From assembly GCA_041485845.1 (NCBI GenBank), contig JBGPKH010000063.1, forward strand, positions 1 through 22,283: a stretch of 22,283 nt of DNA. The letters run 5' to 3'. This document shows, in pieces, positions 1 to 7,639 of this stretch. How positions within the stretch are numbered: the stretch's first letter is position 1; every line of letters starts with the position of its first letter. The notes under the pieces were generated by a model. It did not search any database. It saw nothing but the letters and a program-made list of their open reading frames with translations, and was not told the DNA's origin. Source of the stretch: OMOG01 sp041485845. GTDB taxonomy: Bacteria > Acidobacteriota > Terriglobia > Bryobacterales > Bryobacteraceae. Position numbers and translations under genes: made by a program.

Positions 1-306
1 CATCAAGTGCCCTCACTGAAACCACTATGGGATGCTCCCGGCCATTTCGACCGAGTCGCTTGAATCGGGATTTCTCCCGCCGTGCGGATTCGCCTATCGG
101 CGTAATGAGGCTCTAACCTCGGAGACCGGTCCACGGTTTTTGTATTTCCATGTTAACCCCATCTCCGTTTTGCGTTCTTTGCGTCCTTGCGGCTTGGCGA
201 GAGAGATCTACGGCCGCCGCCTTGCGCGATACCTCGTCGGTTTGAGGTCGAAGACCTCGCTAGGAACTCGTCCCAACATTGTCCATAACGGTCCGAAAAC
301 TGTTTG
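1..306. other. Intergenic stretch with no convincing gene
   Basis: No ORF here looks coding; the only long one (32-319, +) has an atypical, low-complexity composition. Around 168-205 there is a run of imperfect TTGCG-type units (TTTGCGTTC, TTTGCGTCC, TTGCGGC, TTGGCG) that looks like a dispersed intergenic repeat. A perfect 6-bp stem (GAGGTC-GAA-GACCTC) lies at 244-258, about 50 nt downstream of the minus-strand hypothetical gene. It has no T-tract, so I do not call it a terminator. Confidence 0.4.
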
Positions 307-903
307 TTACTGTTTGTAAAAGAAAGCCTTGACCGCAGGATCTCTTCCGTAGGACCGCCACTTGGGAATCGGGACGTAAAACGCGTTGCATGGATGGATG
401 TTTCGCAGGAGCCTTACCTCAACCTCACGCCTGGACCAGCGCTCCGGCTTAGAGTTATCACGGCCAGCCTGCACATCAAATAAGTGGGCAACGTGGTATC
501 TGGCCTTGTTAATTGCTTCCTGCTTGCTCGCACGCGCGACGTTGAACTCAATCGGCATTTTCTTCTCCAACCAATCCGCAAACGATGGCTGATCCAGGAA
601 CTGCCCATGTAGGAGAATCGAATGAATTGCCCATGGGGGCGAATTGTCGGTCCAGATGATCTGATCCCCGCTATCAGTGCGGATGGTGCAGCACCGTTCG
701 GACTGAACTCTGTTCCGAATTGGGAAAACACGTGCTCCCCGACGATAAGTCATGAGCGTCCTATGCAGTCTTTCAACGCTATCCTGGGACGGCAGGAGAG
801 GAGCCACGTGCTTCCTGAAAAGCACGCTGAGGTTATCATTGAAGGTAGTCGGCGCCTTCGGCAGCACAGATGCATTATCGCGCCCCAGCGACGCACGCCG
901 CAT
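307..903 (-). CDS. Hypothetical protein, 198 aa
   Basis: This is the longest ORF in the first kilobase and has a balanced, soluble-protein composition rich in Arg, Trp and aromatics. It has no signal peptide, membrane segment or recognisable motif. The ATG at 903 has an AAGGA-like element about 13 nt upstream, which is rather far, so an internal start is possible. The gene ends in TAA at 307-309. Its base composition is visibly more AT-rich than the cytochrome/quinoprotein genes that follow, which hints at accessory or transferred DNA. The C-terminal half has a basic/aromatic character (WSRREVEVRLLRNIHP) but I cannot assign a family. Alternative ORFs on the same stretch (414-731 -, 622-936 +) are shorter and less protein-like. 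Confidence 0.6.
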   Translation of the reverse strand: MRRASLGRDNASVLPKAPTTFNDNLSVLFRKHVAPLLPSQDSVERLHRTLMTYRRGARVFPIRNRVQSERCCTIRTDSGDQIIWTDNSPPWAIHSILLHGQFLDQPSFADWLEKKMPIEFNVARASKQEAINKARYHVAHLFDVQAGRDNSKPERWSRREVEVRLLRNIHPCNAFYVPIPKWRSYGRDPAVKAFFYKQ

Positions 904-1135
904 CGCAGTACCGTGATTTCCTTAGTTGGACGTTGACACCTCCCGAAAGATGAACTATATATCGTCTGGCGCCCCGGAAGTCCCGTTGTGGGAAATTTGG
1001 CCGGATTGCTAACGATAAACGCGCTTGCGACCGTTTATGGCGTCCCACATCAACATGCACTCGTTTCTCGAAGCCCAAACTCTCGAGCAGATGACACAGG
1101 TCGTCTACCAACAGCCCAGGTGCCGCGCATCGCAA

Positions 1136-2812
1136 CTACTGATTCAGAACGAACGCGAACAACTGATCGCCGCCGGTGGCGAGTACGTACTGGCGGCCGT
1201 CCAGCATGTAAGTCTCGGGCGCGTTGCCGGCCGATCCGATGCGGGAGTGCCAGAGCGGCTTGCCCGTGGCGGCCTCGTAGGCCACCAGATTCTGACCGTC
1301 ACCGCTGAAGAGCAGGCCTCCCGCGGTGGACAACAGTCCGGCGCCCCCCGAGATTTCATGGCGCCACGCGACCTTGCCGGTTTTGTAGTCGATCGCGTCG
1401 ATGAACGAACCGTACGAAAGGCCGCCGCCCCCGGCAGTGCCGCCCAGGCCCATGGAGCCGCGCGGATCGGGGTCGATCAGGTAAGTGATCCGCAGTGAGT
1501 TATTCTCGGGAACATAGAACAGGCCGGTGTCCGGTGAGAAGCTCGGCGGCGGATAGTTCGTGACGTCGCCCGAGACCAGCGAACCGGGGATGGTCGCGTC
1601 CTTGGCGGGGTTGCGCTTGGGGCGGCCCTTGTCGTCGAGGCCCAGAGCCCAGTTGTTGTACAGGCCGAATTTGCCGGTGACCAGGTGCTCGCCGGTGACG
1701 CGGTCCAGCACGAAGAAGTAGCCGTTCCGCTCCGCCGTCATCACCAGTTTGCGCGTGCTGCCGTTGAACGGCATATCGGCAAAAACGGGGGTCTGGGTGG
1801 AATCCCAGTCGTGCGTGTCGTGCGGCGACGTCTGGTAATGCCAGGCGATCTTGCCGGTGTCCACGTTCACCGCGACCAGGGAACAGGTGTACAGATTGTC
1901 GCCCTCGCCGCGGCCGGTGGTGTAGGCCGGCGTGGGGTTGCCGGTGCCGAAGATGTAAAGGTGGGTTTCGGGATCGTAAGAGCCGGGAATCCAAACCTGC
2001 GCGCCGCCGTGACGCGCGGCGTCCAGGCTGGCCCAGGTTTCGACGCCCGGATCGCCGGCCTTCATCGGCACGGTGTAAGCGATCCATTGGCGCTCGCCGG
2101 TCTCCGGTTCGAAGGACTGGAGGAAGCCCGGGGCATCCATATCATTGCCGGTGCCGACCAGGATGTGATTGCCCACCACGATCGGCGCCATGGACGAGAA
2201 GTACTGCTGGTCGAAGCTCGAGATTTCCTTCTTCCAGCGCTCCTTGCCGGTCTTGGCGTCGAGGCAGATCAGATAATCGTCGTGGACTTCGAGGTACAGG
2301 TAGTTGTGCCACATACCCATTCCGCGGTTGCCGGTGTGCGTGCCGCCGCGGGTCTTCCAGTAGTAGTGCCAGAGGATCGTGCCGTCGCGCGCATCGACGG
2401 CCCAGGCGTTATCGGGCGAGGACATGTAGATGACGCCATCGACCATGAGAATGCCGCCGCCGAGACGGGCGCCTCCGCACGTGTTGAGGTCGCCGTTGCC
2501 CAGTCCGCCGGCGTTGATCGGGGCCGGTGCGCCGCCCCCACCGCGTCCGCCAAATCCGCCGCCACCCGTGTTGCTCACGCCGGTCGGGCCGCAGCCCGTA
2601 GTGAAGCGCGCGACCCAGGCGAGGCTCAGGTTCTTGACGGTTGACTGGTTGATCTGTTTGAGCGAACTGTAGCGTTTGCCGGTGTAGTCGCCGGAGTACG
2701 TGCTCCATTGATCTCCGAGGGGCTTGAGGATCTCGGTCTGATCCAGGCCGCCCTGTCCGAAGACGAGACCGGGGACCAGCAATAACGAAGAGGCGATGAT
2801 GAGCCGTTTCAT
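1136..2812 (-). CDS. Exported PQQ-dehydrogenase-like quinoprotein (beta-propeller), active site partly degenerate
   Basis: The 558-aa protein has an N-terminal signal peptide (about residues 1-19, cleavage after VFG) and is expected in the periplasm. Repeated tryptophan-docking motifs (DAKTGKERW 185-193, PETGERQW 236-243, DTGKIAW 318-324, KTGKVAW 477-483) mark the eight-bladed propeller of methanol/alcohol dehydrogenases. Family landmarks kept are NRG (162-164), GTGNPTP with its Asn (N292) and PHDTHDWD (330-337) with the catalytic-type Asp. The vicinal Cys pair that normally precedes NRG is absent (GGTHTG instead), and the GGE-G-RG segment carrying the PQQ/Ca-binding Glu is replaced by GTGNDMDAPG (221-230). 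A Gly-rich insert occupies residues 83-120. The start has an AAGG element 8 nt upstream and lies 18 nt after the cytochrome stop, so the two genes form an operon. I recall an Acidobacteria-specific class of 'empty' quinoproteins that this resembles; substrate and PQQ binding are uncertain. Confidence 0.85.
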   Translation of the reverse strand: MKRLIIASSLLLVPGLVFGQGGLDQTEILKPLGDQWSTYSGDYTGKRYSSLKQINQSTVKNLSLAWVARFTTGCGPTGVSNTGGGGFGGRGGGGAPAPINAGGLGNGDLNTCGGARLGGGILMVDGVIYMSSPDNAWAVDARDGTILWHYYWKTRGGTHTGNRGMGMWHNYLYLEVHDDYLICLDAKTGKERWKKEISSFDQQYFSSMAPIVVGNHILVGTGNDMDAPGFLQSFEPETGERQWIAYTVPMKAGDPGVETWASLDAARHGGAQVWIPGSYDPETHLYIFGTGNPTPAYTTGRGEGDNLYTCSLVAVNVDTGKIAWHYQTSPHDTHDWDSTQTPVFADMPFNGSTRKLVMTAERNGYFFVLDRVTGEHLVTGKFGLYNNWALGLDDKGRPKRNPAKDATIPGSLVSGDVTNYPPPSFSPDTGLFYVPENNSLRITYLIDPDPRGSMGLGGTAGGGGLSYGSFIDAIDYKTGKVAWRHEISGGAGLLSTAGGLLFSGDGQNLVAYEAATGKPLWHSRIGSAGNAPETYMLDGRQYVLATGGDQLFAFVLNQ

Positions 2813-2830
2813 GAGAGTAACCTTGTCGAT

Positions 2831-3757
2831 TCACTTCACGGTTGCCAGATATGCCGTCACGTCATGCATGTCCTTGTCGTCCAGCGTGGGGGCCAGCTTT
2901 TTGTGCGCTTCGTCGGGATCATGCACTTCGACCTTGGGCACGTCGCCATTGCGCGTGACGGACTTGCGCGTGCCATCGGCAAGTGTAAGCGTCACGATAA
3001 AGTCATCCTTGCGAACCAGGAGGCCCTCCAGCTTCTGCCCACCGGCGAGAGTCACCGTGACGCGAGTCGGTTTCGTGGGGCCGCCGCCACGGCCGCCGCG
3101 TCCGCCGCCGCCGCCACCGGACACCCAGGTGTTCTGGAGCGTTCGGGGATCGGAATACTTCGAGGCGATGCTTTTAAGATCACCCGCAATCGAGTGGCAG
3201 CTTGCGCACTTCGCCTTGAAGTACGCCTCCCCGGAGGACGCGCTGCCGACCAGCACGTTGAGCGCGGATGGATCGGCCGCCCCTGGCGGGCGCGCCTGCG
3301 AACCCACCATCGCGAGCACGCTGTGGATGTACTCGGAGATGGCGGTTACGTCGGAATCATTGAGGTTGAACCCAGGCATGCCCTTGTCCTGGCGGGCGCC
3401 GCGCACGATCGGCGCCATCAGTTCGCCATGCTGATCGCTCAACGCAACCAGCGAGCGGAGCAGGCTGGGACCGCCCTGGTCGCCGCCGCGAAGGTCGGCG
3501 CCGTGGCAGGCGGTGCAGTTGACGCCGTAGACGGCCTTGCCGCGGGCGATAATCTCCGGGGAAGCCAGTGGTCGCGTCTGCTGCGGGAAGTTCGGGCCCC
3601 GGCGACCTCCGCCCGCCCCGCCGGGTCCCGCGGCGCCACGTCCTCCGCGTCTGCCGCCCGGGCCGGCCGGCGGGGTCTGCTGCTCCTGCGCCAGCAGTAG
3701 CGAGGCCGCAAGGGCTCCGGCCAGTGCCGCAATCATCAAACGGTTGGGTGTACGCAT
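2831..3757 (-). CDS. Exported diheme c-type cytochrome with inserted beta-domain
   Basis: The 308-aa protein has a signal peptide (residues 1-23, ending LLLAQ), then a Gly/Arg-rich linker (30-55) and two cytochrome c modules. Heme 1 is CTACH at 81-85, with a likely distal Met in GMPGF (M127). Heme 2 is CASCH at 184-188. After it comes a poly-Gly/Arg stretch (213-226) and about 50 residues of beta-rich sequence (TRVTVTLAGGQKLEGLL...) before the closing helix (MHDVTAYLATVK, 297-308). This inserted piece resembles the small beta-domains found within cytochromes of Planctomycetes-type secreted oxidoreductases. No obvious distal Met precedes the last helix. The ATG at 3757 has a good GAGGA site 5 nt upstream. 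It is the first gene of the unit with the quinoprotein and is the natural electron acceptor for that protein, which is inferred from adjacency. Confidence 0.87.
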   Translation of the reverse strand: MRTPNRLMIAALAGALAASLLLAQEQQTPPAGPGGRRGGRGAAGPGGAGGGRRGPNFPQQTRPLASPEIIARGKAVYGVNCTACHGADLRGGDQGGPSLLRSLVALSDQHGELMAPIVRGARQDKGMPGFNLNDSDVTAISEYIHSVLAMVGSQARPPGAADPSALNVLVGSASSGEAYFKAKCASCHSIAGDLKSIASKYSDPRTLQNTWVSGGGGGGRGGRGGGPTKPTRVTVTLAGGQKLEGLLVRKDDFIVTLTLADGTRKSVTRNGDVPKVEVHDPDEAHKKLAPTLDDKDMHDVTAYLATVK

Positions 3758-3809
3758 GTCAGTCCTCGGGATTCAGGCCTCGCCACGAAGAACTCTCTGG
3801 GTAGGCCGA

Positions 3810-3815
3810 ATTATA
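3810..3815 (-). promoter_or_regulatory. Candidate -10 box for the cytochrome/quinoprotein operon
   Basis: A perfect TATAAT is read on the minus strand about 53 nt upstream of the cytochrome ATG. The sequence 17 bp further upstream is a poor -35. The TTGACA of the divergent transporter promoter lies only 13 bp away, so the two promoters overlap and could be co-regulated. Confidence 0.4.
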
Positions 3816-3828
3816 TCATGCGCGTGAT

Positions 3829-3856
3829 TTGACAGACGGCCCCTCTGCGCTAAAGT
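3829..3856 (+). promoter_or_regulatory. Promoter of the anion transporter gene (leaderless type)
   Basis: A perfect -35 TTGACA (3829-3834), a 16-bp spacer and -10 TAAAGT (3851-3856) are followed after 6 nt by the TTG start at 3863. The predicted transcript would begin at or next to the start codon, and there is no Shine-Dalgarno element. Confidence 0.5.
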
Positions 3857-3862
3857 GATCCT

Positions 3863-5305
3863 TTGGCTACTACCATCCAGCCTGAGACCAAATCCCTCGC
3901 GGCCAGCCGCACCGAGTGGTGGCGCTGGGCCGTGGTCCTGATCCCGGGCGCCTTGGTCTCCTTCTTCCCTCTTCCCGGATTGGATCACGAACAGAGCCGC
4001 GTGCTGGGCGTCTTCGTGGCCACCATCGTCGCGCTGGTCGCGCAGCCGGTCAGGATGGGGGTCAGCGTGGTGATCGCCATGACCGTCCTGGCGGTCACGC
4101 GCAGCTTGCCGCCGGCCAAGATCCTCTCGGGGTTCAGCAACGTCACGGTGTGGCTGGTCTTTACCGCGTTCCTGTTCTCCCGCGCGGTTACCGGGACGGG
4201 TTTCGGAACACGCGTGGGCTACCTCTTCATCCAGCGATTCGCGCGCACTCCGTTGAGTCTGGCCTACTCGCTCGCGGCCGCCGACCTGGTGCTGGCGCCA
4301 TTCATTCCTTCCGACACGGCGCGCGGCGGCGGCGTGGTCTTCCCCATCACCCGTAGCGTCGCCGCGGCATTCGGTAGCGAGCCCGGCCCGACGGCCAAGT
4401 TGATCGGCACGTTCCTGGTGCTGGTTTCCTTCCACACCACCTACACCGCTTCCGCCATTTATCTCACCGGCATGGCCGCCAATCCGCTGATCGCCGAGTT
4501 CGCCCTAAAGATCGCCCACGTGGAGCTCACCTGGCTGCGGTGGTTCTCCGGTTCGGTGGTCCCTGGCTTCCTCACGCTGACCATCGTTCCCTGGCTGCTC
4601 TACCGCTGGGTCAAGCCCGAAATCCGCGACACCTCTCCCGCGCGTGAGCTGGCGCGCGCCGAGCTCGCACAACGCGGTCCGCTGAGCCGCGAAGAAAAGT
4701 GGCTGGTTGCGATCATGATCGGCGTGATGGCCGGCTGGGTGACGTCGCCGTGGCACGGCATCCCCAACACGTTCGTCGCCCTGGCGGGCCTCTCGGCGAT
4801 TCTGCTGGCGAAGGTCCTGACGTGGGACGATCTGCTGGCCGAACAGCGCGCCTGGGATGCGCTGATCTGGTTCGGACCGCTGGTGATGATGGCCGACCAG
4901 TTGAACGAGATCGGCGTCATCAAAGTCCTATCCGGAAAACTCTTCGGCCTCATGGCCGGGTGGCCGATGGCGCTGGTTCTGCTGGCGCTGGTGGCGGCGT
5001 ACTGTTACGTGCACTACAGCTTCGCCAGCATGACCGCGCACGTCACGGCACTTTACCCCGGGTTTCTGGCGGCAGCGCTGGCGGGCGGCGTCCCACCCAT
5101 GCTGGCGGCGCTGCCGCTGGCGTATTTCTCAAATCTGAACGCCGCCATGACGCACTACGGCACCGGATCCGCGCCGGTCTTTTTCAACGCCGGCTACGTG
5201 CGCCAGGGCGACTGGTGGCGCTACGGATTTCTGATCTCCCTGTTCAACCTGGCGATCTGGATGGGGATCGGGCCGCTGTGGTGGAAGGTTATCGGAATCT
5301 GGTGA
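3863..5305 (+). CDS. DASS (SLC13)-family anion:sodium symporter / dicarboxylate transporter
   Basis: The 480-aa inner-membrane protein has about 11-12 hydrophobic segments. It carries the two signature loops of the divalent anion:Na+ symporter family: FIPSDTARGGGVVFPI (147-162) in the first half and SNLNAAMTHYGTGSAPVFF followed by GY and a paired Trp (about 424-452) in the second. These are closest to the plant DiT1 / bacterial YflS-type 2-oxoglutarate/malate translocators, so the likely substrates are C4/C5 dicarboxylates; the exact substrate is inferred. Length matches the family (about 450-490 aa). Translation most likely starts at TTG (3863), because no in-frame ATG precedes the first membrane segment and the promoter -10 box lies 6 nt upstream. 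It diverges from the cytochrome operon and converges on the IPT-fold gene, whose stop lies 18 nt away. Confidence 0.87.
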   Translation: MATTIQPETKSLAASRTEWWRWAVVLIPGALVSFFPLPGLDHEQSRVLGVFVATIVALVAQPVRMGVSVVIAMTVLAVTRSLPPAKILSGFSNVTVWLVFTAFLFSRAVTGTGFGTRVGYLFIQRFARTPLSLAYSLAAADLVLAPFIPSDTARGGGVVFPITRSVAAAFGSEPGPTAKLIGTFLVLVSFHTTYTASAIYLTGMAANPLIAEFALKIAHVELTWLRWFSGSVVPGFLTLTIVPWLLYRWVKPEIRDTSPARELARAELAQRGPLSREEKWLVAIMIGVMAGWVTSPWHGIPNTFVALAGLSAILLAKVLTWDDLLAEQRAWDALIWFGPLVMMADQLNEIGVIKVLSGKLFGLMAGWPMALVLLALVAAYCYVHYSFASMTAHVTALYPGFLAAALAGGVPPMLAALPLAYFSNLNAAMTHYGTGSAPVFFNAGYVRQGDWWRYGFLISLFNLAIWMGIGPLWWKVIGIW

Positions 5306-5323
5306 GCTGGGCCGCGGCCGGCG

Positions 5324-5668
5324 TCATGGCTCTTCGACCGTCACCTTCACCGGCTGCTCGATCAGCTTGGGTTCCTTGCCGGCGGTCAGGACCATGAGTG
5401 CGACACGTCCCGGCTTGGCTTTGGCAGGAATCTTGAACTTGATCGTTGTAGCGGTCTGCTCCGAGACGTCGACCTGCAAATCGTTGGTGCCATCGGTGAG
5501 GTAGACTTTGGCGACCGAATCCTTCGCCAGGTTCTCACCGGTGACCACGATGACATCCCCCACCTTCCCATTCATGGGCTCGACCGAAGCCATCCGCGGC
5601 ATCGCGGTTTGGGCGTAGACCGCGGAGCTCGCGGCTACCAGAAGCGCAACGGCAAAAGACAGTTTCAT
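5324..5668 (-). CDS. Small exported IPT/TIG-fold protein
   Basis: The 114-aa product begins at the internal ATG (5668), because a clear signal peptide starts there (MKLSFAVALLVAASSAVYAQ, 1-20). The upstream in-frame extension to 5836 looks non-coding. The mature part (about 94 aa) reads like a single Ig-like IPT/TIG domain: MASVEPMNGKVGDVIVVTGENL matches the usual entry (P-x-x-G-x-x-G-D-x-V-x-I-x-G-x-N-L), and regularly spaced strands follow to the C-terminus. Such domains are protein-binding or structural modules of secreted proteins. A single-domain version is probably periplasmic or outer-membrane associated. An AAAGGA element lies 12 nt upstream of the ATG, a little far for a strong RBS. 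Function beyond the fold is unknown. Confidence 0.78.
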   Translation of the reverse strand: MKLSFAVALLVAASSAVYAQTAMPRMASVEPMNGKVGDVIVVTGENLAKDSVAKVYLTDGTNDLQVDVSEQTATTIKFKIPAKAKPGRVALMVLTAGKEPKLIEQPVKVTVEEP

Positions 5669-5869
5669 CTGATTATCCGGTCCTTTGACTCTAATGCTAT
5701 GTCCATTAAGCCACAAATACAAGCCCTGTTTCGAAGAGAGTGGTTGGGTCGCGCGGCCCCGGAGAAACCCGCCGGAGGCACAGATCCCCCCGGGGTGTGC
5801 GTGTCGAAATGGCGTTCGACGCATATGATATCCCAACGCGGCCTCGGCGCGAGAATGGGTGATTCACAA

Positions 5870-5898
5870 TTGAATGCCCGCCCCGGGTGGCGTATCAT
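5870..5898 (+). promoter_or_regulatory. Promoter of the three-gene membrane operon (leaderless type)
   Basis: -35 TTGAAT (5870-5875), a 17-bp spacer and -10 TATCAT (5893-5898) are followed after 7 nt by the ATG at 5906. This placement decides the start codon against the longer upstream frame. Confidence 0.5.
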
Positions 5899-5905
5899 CA
5901 ATCGC

Positions 5906-6958
5906 ATGGCCGCATTTGCGGAGGCTCCGACGTTGATCTCCCGGCGGGAGCCCGGATGGATCTATAAGCCGTCCTGGGACCTGCCGTTGCTCATCTTCAG
6001 CGCCGTGTTGGTACCGCTTCCGTTCCTGATGGCATGGCTGGCGCAAGCCGCCGGCTGGAAGCAGCAACAGGCAGTGAACATGATCAACATGGCGGTAGCT
6101 GCGCTGATCGGCGGACCGCATCTTTTTTCCACCGTCACGTATACGTTCCTCGATCCGAACTTCCGGTCGCGCTATCGCTGGTACGCCTACCTGGCGTTTC
6201 TTCTTCCCGTGTTGGTGGTTTACCTTGGTGTGTACCACTACACCTTCCTGGTGACGTTTTTCTTCTCGTGGGCATCGCTTCACGTGCTCCACCAGATCAT
6301 CTACCTCACGGATTGCTACCGCACGCGCAGCTCCTTCGCGGAACAGCGCTGGTCGCGCTACGTGGATTACGGCCTGATTCTAACGGGACTCTATCCCGTC
6401 GGTCTCTACAAGCTCTCCCTGCGCCAGTTTCTGGTCGGAGGCGTGGTGCTGCCCTATCCGGACTTCGTAATGGGCCTTCACCTGCCGCTGCTGGCAGGCA
6501 CCGTGTTCGCGGCCTTCCTGGCGGCCTGGATCTTCAAAACGGTGACGGAATTCCGCAATGGCCGCGGCAGCGTGCCCAAGACCCTGTTGATCGGCATCAC
6601 AACCGTGGTTTCCTTTTGCCTGCCCATGGGCTCCAATCTGGATGTCCTGTTCCAGGGATACAACACCTGGCATTCCTTCCAGTATCTGTTCCTGCTGTGG
6701 CTGGTGAACCGGCTTCGCGACCAGCGCGGTGAGATCGAGAATCCGTTCGTGCGGCGGTTGGTGCGCCGCGACAACATGGCGGCCTACTACGCCTGCTTCC
6801 TGGGAGCCACGGGAGTGATGGTGCTGTTAACCCTGGTGGTCCGGGCCCTTACCCCGATGGCGGCGGACCAGAGTTACTTTGTAGTGGTGCTCACCGTATT
6901 ATTGATGCACTACTACTTCGATCATTTTCTGTTCTCGCACCCGCAGATGGTCGAGTAA
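5906..6958 (+). CDS. Polytopic membrane protein with conserved-looking His pattern, function unknown
   Basis: The 350-aa protein has roughly 8 hydrophobic segments. Histidines sit at or next to the membrane segments: GGPH (H72), HVLH (H126, H129), NTWHSFQ (H256) and MHYYFDHFLFSH (H335, H340, H345). Their spacing in H-x2-H and H-x4-H groups recalls membrane di-iron oxygenases, hydroxylases or Brp/Blh-like enzymes, but I cannot match a family by eye. The frame is open back to 5609, but that extension reads as non-coding and contains the predicted promoter, so the ATG at 5906 is chosen. It is the first gene of an operon: its stop lies 6 nt before a CDP-alcohol phosphatidyltransferase, which overlaps a GtrA-like gene. 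The context therefore points to membrane-lipid or lipid-linked glycan modification, by inference only. Confidence 0.75.
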   Translation: MAAFAEAPTLISRREPGWIYKPSWDLPLLIFSAVLVPLPFLMAWLAQAAGWKQQQAVNMINMAVAALIGGPHLFSTVTYTFLDPNFRSRYRWYAYLAFLLPVLVVYLGVYHYTFLVTFFFSWASLHVLHQIIYLTDCYRTRSSFAEQRWSRYVDYGLILTGLYPVGLYKLSLRQFLVGGVVLPYPDFVMGLHLPLLAGTVFAAFLAAWIFKTVTEFRNGRGSVPKTLLIGITTVVSFCLPMGSNLDVLFQGYNTWHSFQYLFLLWLVNRLRDQRGEIENPFVRRLVRRDNMAAYYACFLGATGVMVLLTLVVRALTPMAADQSYFVVVLTVLLMHYYFDHFLFSHPQMVE

Positions 6959-6964
6959 CAGGCC

Positions 6965-7639
6965 ATGCCCAGTCCATCATTTCAGGACGCCGAGCGCAAG
7001 CAGCTCAGTTTCCTCGCCACCGCCGAAAAGAAGATGCTGATCTGGCTCGCTCACCGCATGCCGATGTGGGTGAATTCGGACCACCTCACGCTGCTGGGCT
7101 TCGCCGCCATGTTCGCCGCGGGCGCATGCTACTGGGCCGCCAGCCGGGACCGGCGGGCGCTGATCGGCGTGATTGTGGCCCTGGCGGTCAACTGGTTCGG
7201 CGACAGCCTGGACGGAACCCTCGCCAGGGTCCGCAACCGCCTGCGCCCGCGCTACGGCTTCTATGTCGATCACGTCACCGACGCCATCGGCACCTTCTTC
7301 CTGATGGGAGGGCTGGCGCTCTCCAGTTATATGCATCCGTTCATCGCGCTCGGGCTGTTGATCGCCTATTTGCTGCTTTCCATCGAAGTCTATCTCACCA
7401 CTTACACCATCGGCTCCTTTCACCTTTCTTTCTGGAGCTTCGGCCCTACCGAGCTGCGGCTGCTCCTCTGCATCGGAAACATCGCGCTGTTCTACCGCCC
7501 CGTGGTGACGCTGTTCGGCCGGCATTTTCTGCTGTTCGATATCGGCGGGTCGATCGGGATCGCGGGTATGGCGGCGATGCTGATCTGGGCGGCGATACGG
7601 CACACGCGGCAACTGTACAATGCCGAGCGGCTGCCGTGA
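6965..7639 (+). CDS. CDP-alcohol phosphatidyltransferase family protein
   Basis: The 224-aa integral membrane enzyme would transfer a phosphatidyl-type group from a CDP-linked donor to an alcohol, as in phosphatidylglycerol, phosphatidylinositol or ether-lipid synthesis. The family signature is visible: D80-x2-D83-G84-x2-A87-R88, then G98-x3-D102-x3-D106. The stretch between AR and G is 9 residues where 8 is usual, a minor variation. There are about six hydrophobic segments, the normal number. The acceptor alcohol cannot be told from the sequence. It starts 6 nt after the upstream membrane-protein gene and its TGA overlaps the GTG start of the GtrA-like gene (GTGA), which suggests translational coupling. 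Confidence 0.86.
   Translation: MPSPSFQDAERKQLSFLATAEKKMLIWLAHRMPMWVNSDHLTLLGFAAMFAAGACYWAASRDRRALIGVIVALAVNWFGDSLDGTLARVRNRLRPRYGFYVDHVTDAIGTFFLMGGLALSSYMHPFIALGLLIAYLLLSIEVYLTTYTIGSFHLSFWSFGPTELRLLLCIGNIALFYRPVVTLFGRHFLLFDIGGSIGIAGMAAMLIWAAIRHTRQLYNAERLP

Noticed and set aside
32..319. 95-aa plus-strand ORF at the left edge
   Set aside because: It overlaps the end of the better hypothetical gene and a dispersed repeat-like stretch, and its composition is not protein-like.
875..1135. 86-aa minus-strand ORF after the quinoprotein stop
   Set aside because: It has a TTG start, overlaps the hypothetical gene, and has no motif or RBS; too weak to call, though not excluded.
1685..2644. 319-aa plus-strand open frame
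   Set aside because: It is antisense to the quinoprotein gene, with typical antisense Val/Ala/Gly/His bias.
5609..5905. 99-residue N-terminal extension of the polytopic membrane protein
   Set aside because: It runs through the divergent IPT-gene start and the predicted promoter and does not read like a protein domain.
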